From: Idiomarinaceae bacterium HL-53
GTDB taxonomy: Bacteria; Pseudomonadota; Gammaproteobacteria; Enterobacterales; Alteromonadaceae
Assembly (NCBI GenBank): GCA_001458075.1
Contig: LN899469.1
Span: forward strand, 2,330,659-2,394,658
Length of the DNA stretch: 64,000 nt
Reading direction: 5' to 3'
Below the pieces are notes generated by a model, which was not told where the DNA came from, searched no databases, and saw only the letters and a list, made by a program, of their open reading frames with translations. Both the position numbers and the translations under genes were made by a program. Positions 37,688 through 47,868 of the stretch are shown here, piece by piece (positions within the stretch are counted from its first letter, which is position 1; every line of letters starts with the position of its first letter).

Positions 37688-38245
37688 CTAAACTTCCATC
37701 AGTTCGGCTTCTTTTGCCGTTAAAAGTTCATCGATCTTCTTCACAGCATCATCGGTTAGCTTCTGAATATCGTCTTGCGCACGACGCTCTTCGTCTTCAG
37801 TGATCTCCTTTTCCTTAAGGAGCTCTTTAATATCATTATTCGCGTCGCGACGGATATTTCGAATCGCTACGCGCCCCCCTTCAGCTTCATTGCGAACAAC
37901 CTTCACCAGCTCCTTTCTACGCTCTTCAGTTAGCGGTGGTAACGGCACGCGAATGACGGTGCCGGCCCCTGCAGGGTTTAAACCGAGATCAGATGTGAGG
38001 ATTGCTTTTTCTACCGCACCTGAACTGCTCTTATCAAACACGGTAATACTCAACGTCCGTGAGTCTTCAACCGTAATATTCGCAAGCTGCTTTAAAGGAG
38101 TTTCAGTGCCGTAATAAGGTACTGTGATACCGTCGAGTATGCTCGGATGCGCACGCCCTGTGCGAACCTTCGACATTTGCTGTTGCAATGCGTCTACACT
38201 CTTGGTCATACGCGCTTTCGCGTCTGCTAAAATTTCTCTAATCAC
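37688..38245 (-). CDS. frr: Ribosome recycling factor
   Basis: Splits post-termination ribosomes with EF-G. The 185 residues, the standard length, show [20 protein letters not shown] near the N-terminus, [20 protein letters not shown] in the middle and a long charged C-terminal helix. The gene starts 12 bases after pyrH on the same strand, as in E. coli, and is followed by a terminator-like hairpin. Confidence 0.96.
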   Translation of the reverse strand: MIREILADAKARMTKSVDALQQQMSKVRTGRAHPSILDGITVPYYGTETPLKQLANITVEDSRTLSITVFDKSSSGAVEKAILTSDLGLNPAGAGTVIRVPLPPLTEERRKELVKVVRNEAEGGRVAIRNIRRDANNDIKELLKEKEITEDEERRAQDDIQKLTDDAVKKIDELLTAKEAELMEV

Positions 38246-38257
38246 AATCTTCCCTCT

Positions 38258-39007
38258 TTATTCAGTGTCTTTTGCAGGCTCAAGGCGGGTAATGAGAGTT
38301 CCCTCATCTTCACCCATAATGACGGCCTTCAACGCACCGGGTTTATTCATATTAAAAATGCGAATCGGTAAGTTATGGTCGCGAGCGAGCGTAAACGCTG
38401 CCAAATCCATTACTTTTAATTCTTTCGCGAGCACTTCGCTATAGTCTAATACATCGTAGCGGGTTGCGTCAGGGTTTTTCATTGGATCTTCGCTGTAAAC
38501 ACCATCGACTTTGGTTGCTTTTAATACAACTTCCGCTTCAATCTCGATACCCCGCAAACATGCTGCTGAATCGGTTGTAAAGAATGGGTTGCCAGTACCC
38601 GCAGAGAAAATCACCACACGGCCAGACTTCAATAAGCTGATTGCTTCGGCCCAACTGTAACTATCACAAACGCCCGCCAGTTCAATTGCGGACATTAAAC
38701 GTGCATTCACATAAGCACGGTGCAAGGCGTCTCTCATCGCCAAACCATTCATCACGGTGGCGAGCATCCCCATGTGGTCGCCTACCACACGATTCATGCC
38801 TGCTTTTGCAAGGCCTTCGCCGCGAAATAGATTCCCCCCACCAATCACAACACCGACCTGTACACCTAGCTCAAGAATTTCTTTAATTTCCCTCGCCATG
38901 CGATCCAACACACGTGCATCAATTCCAAAAGACTCCTCGCCCATGAGTGCTTCACCACTCAGCTTTAAAAGTATGCGTCGATAACCCGGTTTTGGATGTG
39001 TACTCAT
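38258..39007 (-). CDS. pyrH: Uridylate kinase
   Basis: Bacterial UMP kinase (amino acid kinase family, hexameric), making UDP and controlled by GTP and UTP. The 249 residues show [38 protein letters not shown] and the [17 protein letters not shown] segment. It comes after a terminator that separates it from tsf, so it may have its own promoter or depend on read-through; none was clear by eye in the short remaining leader. Confidence 0.96.
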   Translation of the reverse strand: MSTHPKPGYRRILLKLSGEALMGEESFGIDARVLDRMAREIKEILELGVQVGVVIGGGNLFRGEGLAKAGMNRVVGDHMGMLATVMNGLAMRDALHRAYVNARLMSAIELAGVCDSYSWAEAISLLKSGRVVIFSAGTGNPFFTTDSAACLRGIEIEAEVVLKATKVDGVYSEDPMKNPDATRYDVLDYSEVLAKELKVMDLAAFTLARDHNLPIRIFNMNKPGALKAVIMGEDEGTLITRLEPAKDTE

Positions 39008-39030
39008 GTATTGGTTCCCTTTTCGTAGAT

Positions 39031-39064
39031 AAAAAAAACCGCGCCGACTGGAGTCAGGCGCGGT
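39031..39064 (-). terminator. Rho-independent terminator after tsf
   Basis: On the minus strand, ACCGCGCC and GGCGCGGT (39057-39064 and 39038-39045) form an 8-bp GC-rich stem, extended inside by GACT/AGTC. It is followed directly by a run of seven or eight T (39031-39038). It lies in the 93-base tsf-pyrH gap and probably ends most rpsB-tsf transcripts. Confidence 0.85.
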
Positions 39065-39100
39065 GTTTATTAGTTTTCGCTCGGCTTAAATGCCATGCTC

Positions 39101-39976
39101 TTAGCCCTTAGCTGCAGCAACCTGAGCTTGAACTTCAGCAGCGAAGTCTTCTTCTTTACGCTCAATACCTTCACCCACTTCAAAGCGAACAAAAGTAACA
39201 ACATCAGCGCCTGCTTCTTTCAATAACTCACCCACAGTTTTGCTTGGATCTTTCACGAAAGGCTGACCTGTAAGGCTGATTTCGCCAGTGAATTTCTTCA
39301 TGCGACCTTCAACCATTTTTTCAGCGATTTCCTTTGGCTTGCCTGACTGCATAGCGATATCGATTTGAATCTCACGCTCTTTTGCAATCACGTCTGCCGC
39401 CACGTCTTCAGGTTTCACGAATTGCGGGTTGCTCGCAGCAACATGCATCGCGATATCTTTCGCTAATTCTTCGTTTCCACCAGTGATCGCAACCGCAACA
39501 CCGATACGCGCGCCGTGAACATACATGCCCACTAAGTCACCCGCTTCGATAGTTGTTACACGGCGAACGTTCATGTTCTCACCGATTTTAGCAACCAATG
39601 TTTCACGTGTCTCTTCAACTGTTGCATCACCTAACGTTGTTGCGCGAAGCGCTTCAACATCGTTTTCACGGTGTGCAAATGCAGCATTAATAACTTGCTC
39701 ACCAAAACCTAAGAAGCTCTTATCACGAGCTACGAAGTCGGTTTCACAGTTTAATTCAACTAAAGTACCTACGTTACCTTCAGCTTTAGTAAGAATGATA
39801 CCTTCTGCAGCAATGCGACCCGCTTTCTTCGCCGCTTTTGCCTGACCACTCTTACGCATGTTCTCGATCGCAAGCTCGATGTCACCGTTCGCTTCTTCTA
39901 AAGCTTTTTTACAGTCCATCATGCCAGCGCCAGTGCGCTCGCGTAGCTCTTTTACCATCGCAGCAGTAATTGCCAT
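39101..39976 (-). CDS. tsf: Translation elongation factor Ts
   Basis: Guanine-nucleotide exchange factor for EF-Tu. The 291 residues begin with the UBA-like domain ([21 protein letters not shown]), then core subdomains with [14 protein letters not shown], the TDFV motif contacting EF-Tu, and [13 protein letters not shown]. It follows rpsB by 71 bases, as in nearly all bacteria, and is probably cotranscribed with it. Confidence 0.97.
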   Translation of the reverse strand: MAITAAMVKELRERTGAGMMDCKKALEEANGDIELAIENMRKSGQAKAAKKAGRIAAEGIILTKAEGNVGTLVELNCETDFVARDKSFLGFGEQVINAAFAHRENDVEALRATTLGDATVEETRETLVAKIGENMNVRRVTTIEAGDLVGMYVHGARIGVAVAITGGNEELAKDIAMHVAASNPQFVKPEDVAADVIAKEREIQIDIAMQSGKPKEIAEKMVEGRMKKFTGEISLTGQPFVKDPSKTVGELLKEAGADVVTFVRFEVGEGIERKEEDFAAEVQAQVAAAKG

Positions 39977-40014
39977 GATTCTTGTCCTCGATACGTCAGA
40001 ATTTATTTAGATGT

Positions 40015-40034
40015 GGTCCGGCCAAAGCCGGACC
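40015..40034 (-). other. Hairpin in the rpsB-tsf gap
   Basis: A perfect 8-bp stem (ggtccggc at 40015-40022 with gccggacc at 40027-40034) and a 4-base loop lies between rpsB and tsf. No T run follows on the minus strand, so it is more likely an attenuator, RNA-processing or stability element than a full terminator. It may set the ratio of S2 to EF-Ts. Confidence 0.6.
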
Positions 40035-40047
40035 GCTCAAATACCAA

Positions 40048-40797
40048 TTACTCGGCACTCGCTTCTTCGTCTGCTGCTTCTACGAAATCGTCAGCAGGTG
40101 CTACTTCTGCGCCACCTTTAGTACGACCTTCAGTAATCGCCGCAGCCGCTGCGTTTAGGTACAACTGGATCGCACGAATCGCGTCGTCGTTACCAGGAAT
40201 TACATAGTCAACGCCGTCTGGATCAGAGTTTGTGTCAACAACTGCAATTACTGGAATACCTAGGTTGTTTGCTTCTTTCACAGCGATGTGCTCGTGATCT
40301 GCGTCAATAACAAACAAAGCGTCAGGCAAACCGCCCATGTTTTTGATACCACCAAGGCTCTTCTCAAGTTTCTCCATTTCGCGAGTTAACGTGAGGGCTT
40401 CTTTCTTGGTCAGTTTGTCAAAAGTTCCGTCTTGGCTTTGTGTTTCTAAATCTTTCAAACGTTTGATCGACTGGCGAACTGTTTTCCAGTTCGTCAACAT
40501 ACCACCTAACCAACGGTGTTGTACGTAGTATTGACCACACGCTTTTGCAGCTGCTTCCACTTGCTCAGAAGCTGCACGCTTAGTGCCTACGAACAATACT
40601 TTACCGTTGTTTGAACCCACGTGAGTTAAGAAATCCAATGCTTTATTGAACATTGGAACTGTAGACTCGAGGTTGATGATATGAATTTTGTTTCTCGCAC
40701 CGAAAATGAAAGGCTTCATTTTAGGGTTCCAGAAACGAGTTTGGTGACCGAAATGGACACCCGCTTTCAGCATGTCGCGCATCGACACATTAGCCAT
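40048..40797 (-). CDS. rpsB: 30S ribosomal protein S2
   Basis: Small-subunit protein S2, 249 residues. Diagnostic segments are the N-terminal [20 protein letters not shown], the VGTKRAA segment, [13 protein letters not shown] and [18 protein letters not shown] with [17 protein letters not shown] lies just before the ATG. A structured leader upstream matches the S2-responsive leader of gammaproteobacteria, so S2 probably represses its own operon. Confidence 0.97.
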   Translation of the reverse strand: MANVSMRDMLKAGVHFGHQTRFWNPKMKPFIFGARNKIHIINLESTVPMFNKALDFLTHVGSNNGKVLFVGTKRAASEQVEAAAKACGQYYVQHRWLGGMLTNWKTVRQSIKRLKDLETQSQDGTFDKLTKKEALTLTREMEKLEKSLGGIKNMGGLPDALFVIDADHEHIAVKEANNLGIPVIAVVDTNSDPDGVDYVIPGNDDAIRAIQLYLNAAAAAITEGRTKGGAEVAPADDFVEAADEEASAE

Positions 40798-40826
40798 GAT
40801 ATTTTCCTTTTTAAGGGGTTAAGCCT

Positions 40827-40877
40827 CCATATACCCCATGCTGCGACTCTTTCTGAGCACCCCGCATCATGTGTCGG
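40827..40877 (-). ncRNA. rpsB leader (S2 autoregulatory RNA)
   Basis: In the rpsB 5' UTR the minus strand contains a nested hairpin. AUGC (40864-40867) pairs with GCAU (40838-40841), and UGC (40857-40859) pairs with GCA (40842-40844) directly inside, leaving GGGG bulged on one side. CUC/GAG forms the top. A GGGGUAUAUGGAGG stretch follows toward the start codon. This resembles the conserved S2-binding leader described for E. coli rpsB. The full leader probably runs from about 40933 to the start codon at 40797. Confidence 0.7.
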
Positions 40878-40939
40878 TATATGTGTGTTTAATGTTTAAG
40901 TTTTCGCCTGATTACAGTTGTCTGTTTCAAGCGGCGCGA

Positions 40940-40968
40940 TTTATATCATATTCAAGGCAGAACTACAA
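40940..40968 (-). promoter_or_regulatory. rpsB promoter
   Basis: On the minus strand TTGTAG (40963-40968), a 17-base spacer and TATAAA (40940-40945) are followed by a GC-rich discriminator (tcgcgccgc). The GC-rich stretch next to the start point is the hallmark of promoters repressed by ppGpp, as expected for a ribosomal protein operon. Confidence 0.65.
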
Positions 40969-40993
40969 GCTAGATGCCATTTTTACATGGTTC

Positions 40994-41002
40994 TGGTACA
41001 CT
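40994..41002 (+). promoter_or_regulatory. Candidate map promoter (extended -10)
   Basis: TGgTACACT forms an extended -10 element about 80 bases before the map ATG, in the 285-base gap shared with rpsB. No good -35 is visible, which is usual for extended -10 promoters. By-eye prediction only. Confidence 0.4.
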
Positions 41003-41082
41003 CTGCCAAATCATCTGTAGCGGGCTATCAAGCGCACCGGTAGACTTTCAAATTGAACTAAAGAAGTTGAGACAATTAAAGC

Positions 41083-41868
41083 ATGGCGATTAAGATTAAA
41101 ACGGCTGAAGAAATCGAGAAAATGCGCACTGCGGGCCGCTTAGCGGCGAGCGTATTGGAAATGATTGGCCCACATGTGAAAGCGGGCATTACCACCGATG
41201 AGTTAAATCAAATTTGCCATGACTATATTATCAGTCATGACGCCTACCCTGCCCCCTTAAATTACCATGGTTTTCCAAAATCCATTTGTACTTCTGTAAA
41301 TCATTGTGTCTGCCATGGCATTCCAAATGACAAAAAGTTGAAAGATGGCGATATTATCAATATCGATGTGACAGTCCGTAAAGACGGCTATCACGGCGAT
41401 ACCAGTAAAATGTTTATCGTTGGGGAAGGAAGTATTCTCGCGAATCGATTAGTCAAAGTAACCCAAGAAGCCCTTTACCTAGCAATTAAAATGGTAAAGC
41501 CCGGTGTGCAACTTGGAGACATCGGTGCCGCCATTCAGCAGTACGGTGAAAAGTTTGGTTACTCTATCGTGCGTGAATACTGTGGCCACGGTATTGGCAA
41601 TGAATTTCATGAAGACCCACAAGTTTTACACTACGGTAAGCCAAGTACAGGTGAAGTGTTGCGAGCCGGGATGTGTCTCACAATCGAGCCAATGATTAAC
41701 GCAGGTAAGCGCCACACGAAAACACTTGCCGACGGCTGGACGGTGCTCACGAAAGACCGTAGTTTAAGTGCTCAATGGGAGCACACCTTGCTAGTGACTG
41801 AAACCGGTGTCGAAGTGCTCACACTCCGTGATGACGAAGAGCTCCAGCGTTTAATTCACGCCGCTTAA
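41083..41868 (+). CDS. map: Methionine aminopeptidase, type I
   Basis: Removes initiator methionine from nascent proteins. The 261 residues carry the five metal ligands of the pita-bread fold: Asp in INIDVTV, Asp in YHGDTSKMF, His in CGHGIGNEFHEDP, Glu in TIEPMIN and Glu in AQWEHTLL. It is divergent from rpsB and is followed by glnD after 4 bases, as in E. coli (map-glnD-dapD). Confidence 0.96.
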   Translation: MAIKIKTAEEIEKMRTAGRLAASVLEMIGPHVKAGITTDELNQICHDYIISHDAYPAPLNYHGFPKSICTSVNHCVCHGIPNDKKLKDGDIINIDVTVRKDGYHGDTSKMFIVGEGSILANRLVKVTQEALYLAIKMVKPGVQLGDIGAAIQQYGEKFGYSIVREYCGHGIGNEFHEDPQVLHYGKPSTGEVLRAGMCLTIEPMINAGKRHTKTLADGWTVLTKDRSLSAQWEHTLLVTETGVEVLTLRDDEELQRLIHAA

Positions 41869-41872
41869 CGTT

Positions 41873-44491
41873 ATGATAGTCGACACGCCCAGTTTGTTTC
41901 GCACTACTTGGCCAGAGCAGTTACACCCCGTCACTGCCTGGCGTGAGCAATTAACACGCTACAACGAATGGGCTGCTGAACAATTTTTTGTCGCTGAAAT
42001 AGATACCTTAGTGCATGATCGCGCGGGTTTTTTCGACGACTTGCTCCAAGCCCTCTGGCAGCGTGTGCAATTACATGAAGAACCATTGTCGCTCATGGCC
42101 GTGGGCGGTTTTGGTCGTGGTACCCTGCATCCAGGTTCAGACATCGATTTGCTCATTCTTTTTGATTCGAAGTTAGCGCATGATCAGGAAGAAAAAATAA
42201 GTCAATTCATCACACATTTATGGGATATGCGGATTGACGTAGGTCATGCCGTGCGTACCGTCGCAGACTGTTTAGTGCAAGCTGCTGCCGACATTACGAT
42301 TGCCACCACCTTGATCGAAAGCCGGCATGTAACCGGCATACAGAAACTCTCCGAGGCACTTCATGGCGCAGTGATGACACAATTTCCATGGCAAAGCCGA
42401 GATTTCTATCAAGCTAAACGCGACGAACAAACCCAGAAACACCAGAATTTCCACGGCACCTCATATAACCTTGAACCCAATATCAAAGGTTCGCCGGGCG
42501 GTTTACGAGATATTCAAACCATTCATTGGATAGCCAAGCAACATTTCAAAACGCGTAGAGATGAGAGCCTCGTTGAATACAATTACATTACTGCAGACGA
42601 ATTCGTAGAACTGCGCGAATGCCAAAACTTTCTCTGGCGAATTCGTTATGCACTGCACCTAACAGCCGGAAAATGTGAAGACCGCTTGCTCTTCGATTAT
42701 CAGCCAGAAGTTGCAAGGCGTTTAGGGTACGGCAATAGCGGGAAGGCAGCTGTTGAAAAAATGATGAAGGACTTCTTTCAAGTTGTACTCAAAGTGAGTG
42801 AACTGAATCGTATGCTCCTGCAGTTTTTTGAGCAGGCTATTTTGGGGCCTGTCGATCTTCAAGAACACGAAATCATCACGTCTGAGTTTGCACGCTCGGG
42901 CGCACTCATTATGGCTCGCCACGATGACGTATTCCTTGAGCCTGTGAACATTATGCGCTTTTTTTTAACCATCGCGCATGACAAGCGCCTGAAAGGCATT
43001 CATTCGCACACCATTCGTCTGCTTCGCAATGCACGCGCACAATTACAAACTCCCCTTTCCGAAGACGCCGAATGCAGAGCTCTATTTAAAGAACTAATCG
43101 CGACTTCGAAAGGCTTTGGTCGTGCATTCACCCTCATGCACCGACACGGGATTTTAGCTTGTTACTTACCCGCTTGGGCACAAATTGTAGGACAAATGCA
43201 ATTTGACCTCTTTCATGCCTACACGGTTGATGAACACACCTTTCGGTTGGTGAGAAACCTTTATCGATTCACGCTACCTGCACGTAATGAACAATTCCCA
43301 TTGTGTAGCGAAATAGTCCAGAAAATGAAGTCTCCTGCGGTGTTATTTCTTGCGGGTATTTTTCATGATATCGCCAAGGGTCGAGGTGGAGATCATTCAG
43401 AATTAGGCGCAGTAGACGCGCGTGAATTCTGTTCATTACACGGCTACAACGAAGAAGATACAGAACTCGTCGCTTGGCTCGTTGAGCAGCATTTACTCAT
43501 GTCAGTAACCGCACAGAAACGTGATATCTATGATCCTGATGTGATTCGCGAATTTGCCAACAAAGTAAAAACCAAACGCAGATTGCAACACTTATATTGT
43601 TTAACCGTTGCGGACATTCGCGCCACCAATGCGAACCTTTGGAATAACTGGAAAGCGACACTGTTAGAAGAATTATACCGTGCCACAGACGCCACATTAA
43701 GCAATTCGGGTGAGAGCAAAACTACAGTTCGAGAACGTGTTCAGTCGAACAAACAGAATGCGCTTGGATTATTACTCAGCGCCGGTTTTTCAATAGAAGA
43801 CATTCAACAGTTATGGTCTCGCTTTACAGCCGATTATTTCTCTCGTCACACCCCTGAACAAATTGCTTGGCATAGCCAGCATTTAGTTCACGCAAAAGCC
43901 CGTCAGTTGCCGCTTATCTTGATGGGTGATGAAAACAATCAAGGAACGACAGAGATTTTCATTTACCACGTAGAAGAAAATCATCTATTCGCGAACGTAA
44001 CCGCGGTGCTAGATGCAGAACATTTGAGTATTCATGACGCACAAATTCTGAATACACGAGACGGCTTTGTCATGGACACCTTTATTGTGCTCGAACAAGA
44101 CGGTTCTGCGATCGTTGATCCGCATCGCATTGCAGAGGTGCAGCAACATCTCCAAGACGTGTTGAGAAAACGCCGCACACCACCAAGCCATCATCGCCCG
44201 CTCTCACGGAGAATGAAAAACTTCAAAGTGAAAACGAAGGTGAACTTCTTGCCGCAAAAAGGGCAACGCCGAACCCATTTTGAGTTGATTACTTTAGACA
44301 GACCCGGCCTAATTGCTCGCCTTGCCCGAGTGTTCCAATCACAGAGGGTTATTGTGATGGCCGCAAAAATCACGACTGTTGGCGAGCAAGCAGAAGATTT
44401 CTTTATGGTCACTAATGACCAATATGAAGCATTATCCGAGCAAGAACGGCAGCAACTTCAAGCTGCCATTATTGCAGAACTCGATAGCTAA
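41873..44491 (+). CDS. glnD: Bifunctional uridylyltransferase/uridylyl-removing enzyme GlnD
   Basis: Sensor of glutamine that uridylylates PII (GlnB/GlnK) when nitrogen is scarce and deuridylylates it when glutamine is high. The 872 residues contain the nucleotidyltransferase motif GGFGRG with DIDLL (about residues 77-95), an HD hydrolase domain with HDIAKGRGGDHS (near residue 497), and two C-terminal ACT domains (about 696-775 and 803-870) for glutamine sensing. All domains look intact. It lies between map and dapD, 4 bases after map. Confidence 0.95.
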   Translation: MIVDTPSLFRTTWPEQLHPVTAWREQLTRYNEWAAEQFFVAEIDTLVHDRAGFFDDLLQALWQRVQLHEEPLSLMAVGGFGRGTLHPGSDIDLLILFDSKLAHDQEEKISQFITHLWDMRIDVGHAVRTVADCLVQAAADITIATTLIESRHVTGIQKLSEALHGAVMTQFPWQSRDFYQAKRDEQTQKHQNFHGTSYNLEPNIKGSPGGLRDIQTIHWIAKQHFKTRRDESLVEYNYITADEFVELRECQNFLWRIRYALHLTAGKCEDRLLFDYQPEVARRLGYGNSGKAAVEKMMKDFFQVVLKVSELNRMLLQFFEQAILGPVDLQEHEIITSEFARSGALIMARHDDVFLEPVNIMRFFLTIAHDKRLKGIHSHTIRLLRNARAQLQTPLSEDAECRALFKELIATSKGFGRAFTLMHRHGILACYLPAWAQIVGQMQFDLFHAYTVDEHTFRLVRNLYRFTLPARNEQFPLCSEIVQKMKSPAVLFLAGIFHDIAKGRGGDHSELGAVDAREFCSLHGYNEEDTELVAWLVEQHLLMSVTAQKRDIYDPDVIREFANKVKTKRRLQHLYCLTVADIRATNANLWNNWKATLLEELYRATDATLSNSGESKTTVRERVQSNKQNALGLLLSAGFSIEDIQQLWSRFTADYFSRHTPEQIAWHSQHLVHAKARQLPLILMGDENNQGTTEIFIYHVEENHLFANVTAVLDAEHLSIHDAQILNTRDGFVMDTFIVLEQDGSAIVDPHRIAEVQQHLQDVLRKRRTPPSHHRPLSRRMKNFKVKTKVNFLPQKGQRRTHFELITLDRPGLIARLARVFQSQRVIVMAAKITTVGEQAEDFFMVTNDQYEALSEQERQQLQAAIIAELDS

Positions 44492-44503
44492 GAGGATAGA
44501 CCC

Positions 44504-45328
44504 ATGAGTTCCCTACAAACCCTCATTGAAAACGCATTTGAGCAACGTGCTAACTTTTCACCAGCATCTGCTCCGCAAGAAGTTCGTGACGCTGTAGCGC
44601 AGGTACTTCATCAGCTCGATCAAGGCCAACTGCGCGTTGCTGAAAAACAAGCCTCAGAATGGATCGTTCACGAATGGGTTAAAAAAGCGGTACTCTTGAG
44701 TTTCCGCCTTTCTGACAACGAAGTGATGGAAGGCGGTGAAACACGCTTTTTCGACAAAGTAAGCAGTAAATACGCGAATTATAGCGATGCCGATTTTCGT
44801 CGTGATGGAGTCAGAATTGTCCCTCCGGCGATGGTTCGCAAAGGCAGCTATGTAGCGAAAAACGTAGTGGTTATGCCAAGTTATATCAATTTGGGCGCCT
44901 ATGTCGATGAAGGCTCCATGGTCGATACTTGGGCTACGGTTGGCTCGTGCGCGCAAATCGGGAAGAATGTACACTTGTCTGGCGGCGTAGGCATCGGTGG
45001 CGTGCTCGAGCCGTTGCAGGCAACGCCTACCATTATTGAAGATAACTGTTTTATTGGTGCCCGCTCGGAAATTGTTGAAGGCGTGATTGTTGAGCAAGGC
45101 GCGGTTATCTCAATGGGTGTATATATTGGTCAAAGCACTCGCATTTATGATCGCGAAACGGGTGAAGTTCACTATGGTCGCGTTCCTGCCGGCGCGGTCG
45201 TCGTACCCGGTGCATTGCCGGCAAAAGACGGCACTCACTCACTTTATGCAGCGATCATCGTGAAAAAAGTAGATGAGAAAACGCGAGCCAAAGTGGGTAT
45301 CAACGAACTGCTTCGGGCGGCTGAATAA
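44504..45328 (+). CDS. dapD: Tetrahydrodipicolinate N-succinyltransferase DapD
   Basis: Lysine/diaminopimelate pathway enzyme of the succinylase branch. The 274 residues (same as E. coli) form an N-terminal helical domain, then a left-handed beta-helix with hexapeptide repeats ([33 protein letters not shown]-like, and [16 protein letters not shown]). The C-terminal [14 protein letters not shown] is typical. GAGG precedes the ATG. Its last 29 bases overlap truC on the opposite strand. Confidence 0.95.
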   Translation: MSSLQTLIENAFEQRANFSPASAPQEVRDAVAQVLHQLDQGQLRVAEKQASEWIVHEWVKKAVLLSFRLSDNEVMEGGETRFFDKVSSKYANYSDADFRRDGVRIVPPAMVRKGSYVAKNVVVMPSYINLGAYVDEGSMVDTWATVGSCAQIGKNVHLSGGVGIGGVLEPLQATPTIIEDNCFIGARSEIVEGVIVEQGAVISMGVYIGQSTRIYDRETGEVHYGRVPAGAVVVPGALPAKDGTHSLYAAIIVKKVDEKTRAKVGINELLRAAE

Positions 45329-46022
45329 ACGCAGCCGTAAACACCTCGGGCAATGACAGCTCGAGGTGTATCTCATTTGCTGTTACCGGATGTTCAAAGC
45401 GAATTGCAGACGCCATTAGCAGTAGTCGCTGGCAGTTAAAATGTTCTCTAAAGAACTTGTTTTGTCGTCCATCACCATGATTCGTGTCACCAATAATAGG
45501 GTGTCTCAAGTGCGCCAGATGACGTCGAATCTGATGTTTCCGTCCGGTTTTTGGCATACATTGCACCAACGAAAAGCGACTTGTTTCATGCTTTTTACTC
45601 ACTTTGAATGGTAGTTCAACCTTTGCGACCGTGGTAAATTCTGTAATCGCTTCTTTTGCATCTGGCACCTTCGAGGCTTGTTTATCCGCGATATCGTCTA
45701 ACTCTTCCACCAACGGGTAATCAATAACTCCCGCCTCAGGCATATAGCCCCGCACAACCGCATGATATGTTTTCTCCACCATTCGGCTTGCAAAAGCATC
45801 ACTCAATGTGCGCGCCACGTTTGCGTTGAGAGCGAAAACGAGAATACCTGAGGTGGGTCTGTCGAGCCGATGCACTGGATACACATGGTGCTCAATTTGA
45901 TCTCGCAGTTGCTGCATCGCAAACTCGGTTTCCCCCCAAGCAAGCGCAGTTCTGTGCACCAGTAATCCAGATGGTTTGTCGATGACTACCAAGTGTTCGT
46001 CTCGATAAAGAATTGGGAGCAT
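45300..46022 (-). CDS. truC: tRNA pseudouridine(65) synthase TruC
   Basis: RluA-family pseudouridine synthase modifying position 65 of some tRNAs. The 240 residues show the catalytic Asp54 in [11 protein letters not shown], the [13 protein letters not shown] motif and the family ending region. Adjacent yqcC and nearby syd and queF match the E. coli neighbourhood, which separates TruC from RluA, RluC or RluD. The convergent overlap with dapD covers 29 bases, so the TruC C-terminus is encoded opposite dapD codons. Confidence 0.92.
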   Translation of the reverse strand: MLPILYRDEHLVVIDKPSGLLVHRTALAWGETEFAMQQLRDQIEHHVYPVHRLDRPTSGILVFALNANVARTLSDAFASRMVEKTYHAVVRGYMPEAGVIDYPLVEELDDIADKQASKVPDAKEAITEFTTVAKVELPFKVSKKHETSRFSLVQCMPKTGRKHQIRRHLAHLRHPIIGDTNHGDGRQNKFFREHFNCQRLLLMASAIRFEHPVTANEIHLELSLPEVFTAAFIQPPEAVR

Positions 46023-46376
46023 TTATTGTTGCCTTTTACCTGTGGCAGATGTACCAAAGAGTGCATCAATTTTTCTCAATACGAGAATCACTTGTCGTGT
46101 TTTTCTCAAATTTCCTCGCCATGACTCCTCCGCCATAGGACTCACTTCTAATCGACTCGGTAACGGCTTCTTCTTGTCAATCTGCTCTTTTAGGGTAGGA
46201 ATAAAAATAAACTGTAACCACTGATAAAACTCAAGCGTGTCATATGCAAACGGCTGAGTACTTTTCAGTGCCTTGGCAGAGGGTGCCTCAGCGTCCCACA
46301 TGTCGGCCTGTTGCAGCTCTTCTCTTAATGCCCACAACAGATCTTTTAGTTGTACCCGAACGTCACTACGATGCAT
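46023..46376 (-). CDS. yqcC: YqcC family protein (DUF446)
   Basis: A 117-residue all-helical protein of the YqcC/DUF446 family. Conserved landmarks are AFAYDTLEFYQWLQFIFIP-like FAYDTLEFYQWLQF and the LPSRLEVSPMAEESW segment. It is directly upstream of truC with no gap, as in E. coli yqcC-truC. Function is unknown, though the constant pairing suggests a link to tRNA modification. Confidence 0.85.
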   Translation of the reverse strand: MHRSDVRVQLKDLLWALREELQQADMWDAEAPSAKALKSTQPFAYDTLEFYQWLQFIFIPTLKEQIDKKKPLPSRLEVSPMAEESWRGNLRKTRQVILVLRKIDALFGTSATGKRQQ

Positions 46377-46473
46377 CTTACCCCCTTTTCTAAAACGCCC
46401 CGATTGTACCTGAAATCAACCACACTCGCATGCCTAAGAGTAGATAAGGGTAGAGCCCTCTTTTCAAAATGCG

Positions 46474-46479
46474 TACAAT
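46474..46479 (+). promoter_or_regulatory. Predicted -10 of the DUF3549 gene
   Basis: TACAAT lies 37 bases before the GTG chosen as the start of the DUF3549 gene. It lies just inside the longer reading frame that begins at 46469, which argues against that upstream start. No good -35 was found at the usual spacing. Confidence 0.35.
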
Positions 46480-46516
46480 GCGACAGCTCTCGAATACGAA
46501 AAAGGATCTAAACTCA

Positions 46517-47548
46517 GTGAGTCAAATTGCTACCCTTTCGGAATTTCTCGATGCCAGTGGTTGCCAGTGGCAGGTATATGATCTCTCACGTCGTGTTCAA
46601 CCGCTCGCGAAAACTCTTTTTACCGCTGTGGAACAGGGCCAGCAACCCTTTCCAGCGCCGCGCCAACAGCAGGCTTGGCTAGCGATCACCTTTTGGCAAT
46701 CGTTGGCGCAACCATATATTTGGTTTATCGCACTGCCGCTAGATGAACGAGGAGGCTTTCAGCATGCTGCAATGCAGCACTTTATGAGTATTGTTGTGGA
46801 AGCTTTAGGAGCAAACCTCACTTCTGAGCCGAGTCAGGAACAAGAAAAGCTGTTAGAACAAAACCCTTATGTTTTTCAGCCTGATTTAGGAAAAAGAGCC
46901 GCCTTTCATGCACAATTCACGCGAGACTTTGATCTGCCAGCATCGTTGCATTTCGAAACTGCGCAAGCGTTCTTTCACCAACAAACAGAGATTCCATGGG
47001 AACAGCTTGGCGTGCAAGGGCTTCATGACGTAATGCAGCGCCTACATGACTCGCCGACCTTACAAAAATGTGTTCTTCAATGCTATAACAAGTGGCCACA
47101 ACCACTTCGTGCTCAAGTGAACGAGGCGTTAAGCCACACTCAAATAAGTTCAAGTTTTGCTGCCAACTGGCTTCGCTTAATGAGCGAACAGCCACTTGCT
47201 GAACAATTAACAATGCTCGCAAGTGTCTCGGCGGTATCTGATAGTGCAGGTGTACAACAATACTTGCGGAAACTCTATAACAATAATGAACTTCCCTCTG
47301 AGGCTCTCTGCATTCTAACCGTTGCGCGTTTGTGGTCGGCGCTTAAAGATGAGCGTCTGTTCGAACTCTTTATCGAGCATTTATCTCTATTGCCAGAAAC
47401 TACATTCCAAACACTTTTCAAAGAACTCGTGGTCATTCCGGAACTTCGCATACGTTGTTTACAGCTATTGCATGCGGAACAAAAATCGAATGCCCTTATT
47501 GCCCAACTACGAGCATTGCAGAACGCGGTCGCAGGAACTCGCTCATGA
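46517..47548 (+). CDS. DUF3549 family protein
   Basis: A 343-residue soluble protein matching the DUF3549 family of unknown function found in Alteromonadales and Vibrio. The N-terminal TLSEFLDASGCQWQVYDLSRR is the clearest landmark, and much of the rest is predicted helical. I chose GTG at 46517 because AAAGGA lies 10 bases upstream and the family pattern starts there. An ATG at 46469 would put a promoter-like TACAAT inside the gene. It overlaps the DUF3301 gene by 4 bases (ATGA), so the two are translated together. Confidence 0.75.
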   Translation: MSQIATLSEFLDASGCQWQVYDLSRRVQPLAKTLFTAVEQGQQPFPAPRQQQAWLAITFWQSLAQPYIWFIALPLDERGGFQHAAMQHFMSIVVEALGANLTSEPSQEQEKLLEQNPYVFQPDLGKRAAFHAQFTRDFDLPASLHFETAQAFFHQQTEIPWEQLGVQGLHDVMQRLHDSPTLQKCVLQCYNKWPQPLRAQVNEALSHTQISSSFAANWLRLMSEQPLAEQLTMLASVSAVSDSAGVQQYLRKLYNNNELPSEALCILTVARLWSALKDERLFELFIEHLSLLPETTFQTLFKELVVIPELRIRCLQLLHAEQKSNALIAQLRALQNAVAGTRS

Positions 47549-47868
47549 CCGACGCGCTTCAATACGTTGTGTTGTTACTCATCGCCTGCTTAGGTGCATG
47601 GCTATTTTGGAGTTGGCGCAAACAAGAAGAGTTTGCCAAGCGACAAATACAACAAATATGTAAACAAGCCTCTTTGCAATTTTTAGACGTTGCACGGCAC
47701 TCGGGAAAGCTCAACTTTAAACACGGCATACAGTGGCAAGCTGATTTTATTTTCGGGTTCTCGAGCGACGGTGAAACGCGCTACGAGGGCGTGGTAACCC
47801 TCTTGAATTTTCGCCTCAAGGATTACCAACTCCCCCCACATCGCCTGCCTCCCGAGGAGAGCTTTTAG
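47545..47868 (+). CDS. DUF3301 membrane-anchored protein
   Basis: A 107-residue protein with one N-terminal membrane helix (about residues 5-23) followed by a basic linker and a small beta-rich domain (GKLNFKHGIQWQADFIFGFSSDG-type pattern), matching DUF3301. The N-terminal helix then WRKQEEFAKR suggests the domain faces the cytoplasm. The ATG overlaps the DUF3549 stop. Function unknown; DUF3549 and DUF3301 genes are commonly found together. Its stop overlaps the Mpo1-like gene end by 4 bases in convergent orientation. Confidence 0.75.
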   Translation: MTDALQYVVLLLIACLGAWLFWSWRKQEEFAKRQIQQICKQASLQFLDVARHSGKLNFKHGIQWQADFIFGFSSDGETRYEGVVTLLNFRLKDYQLPPHRLPPEESF

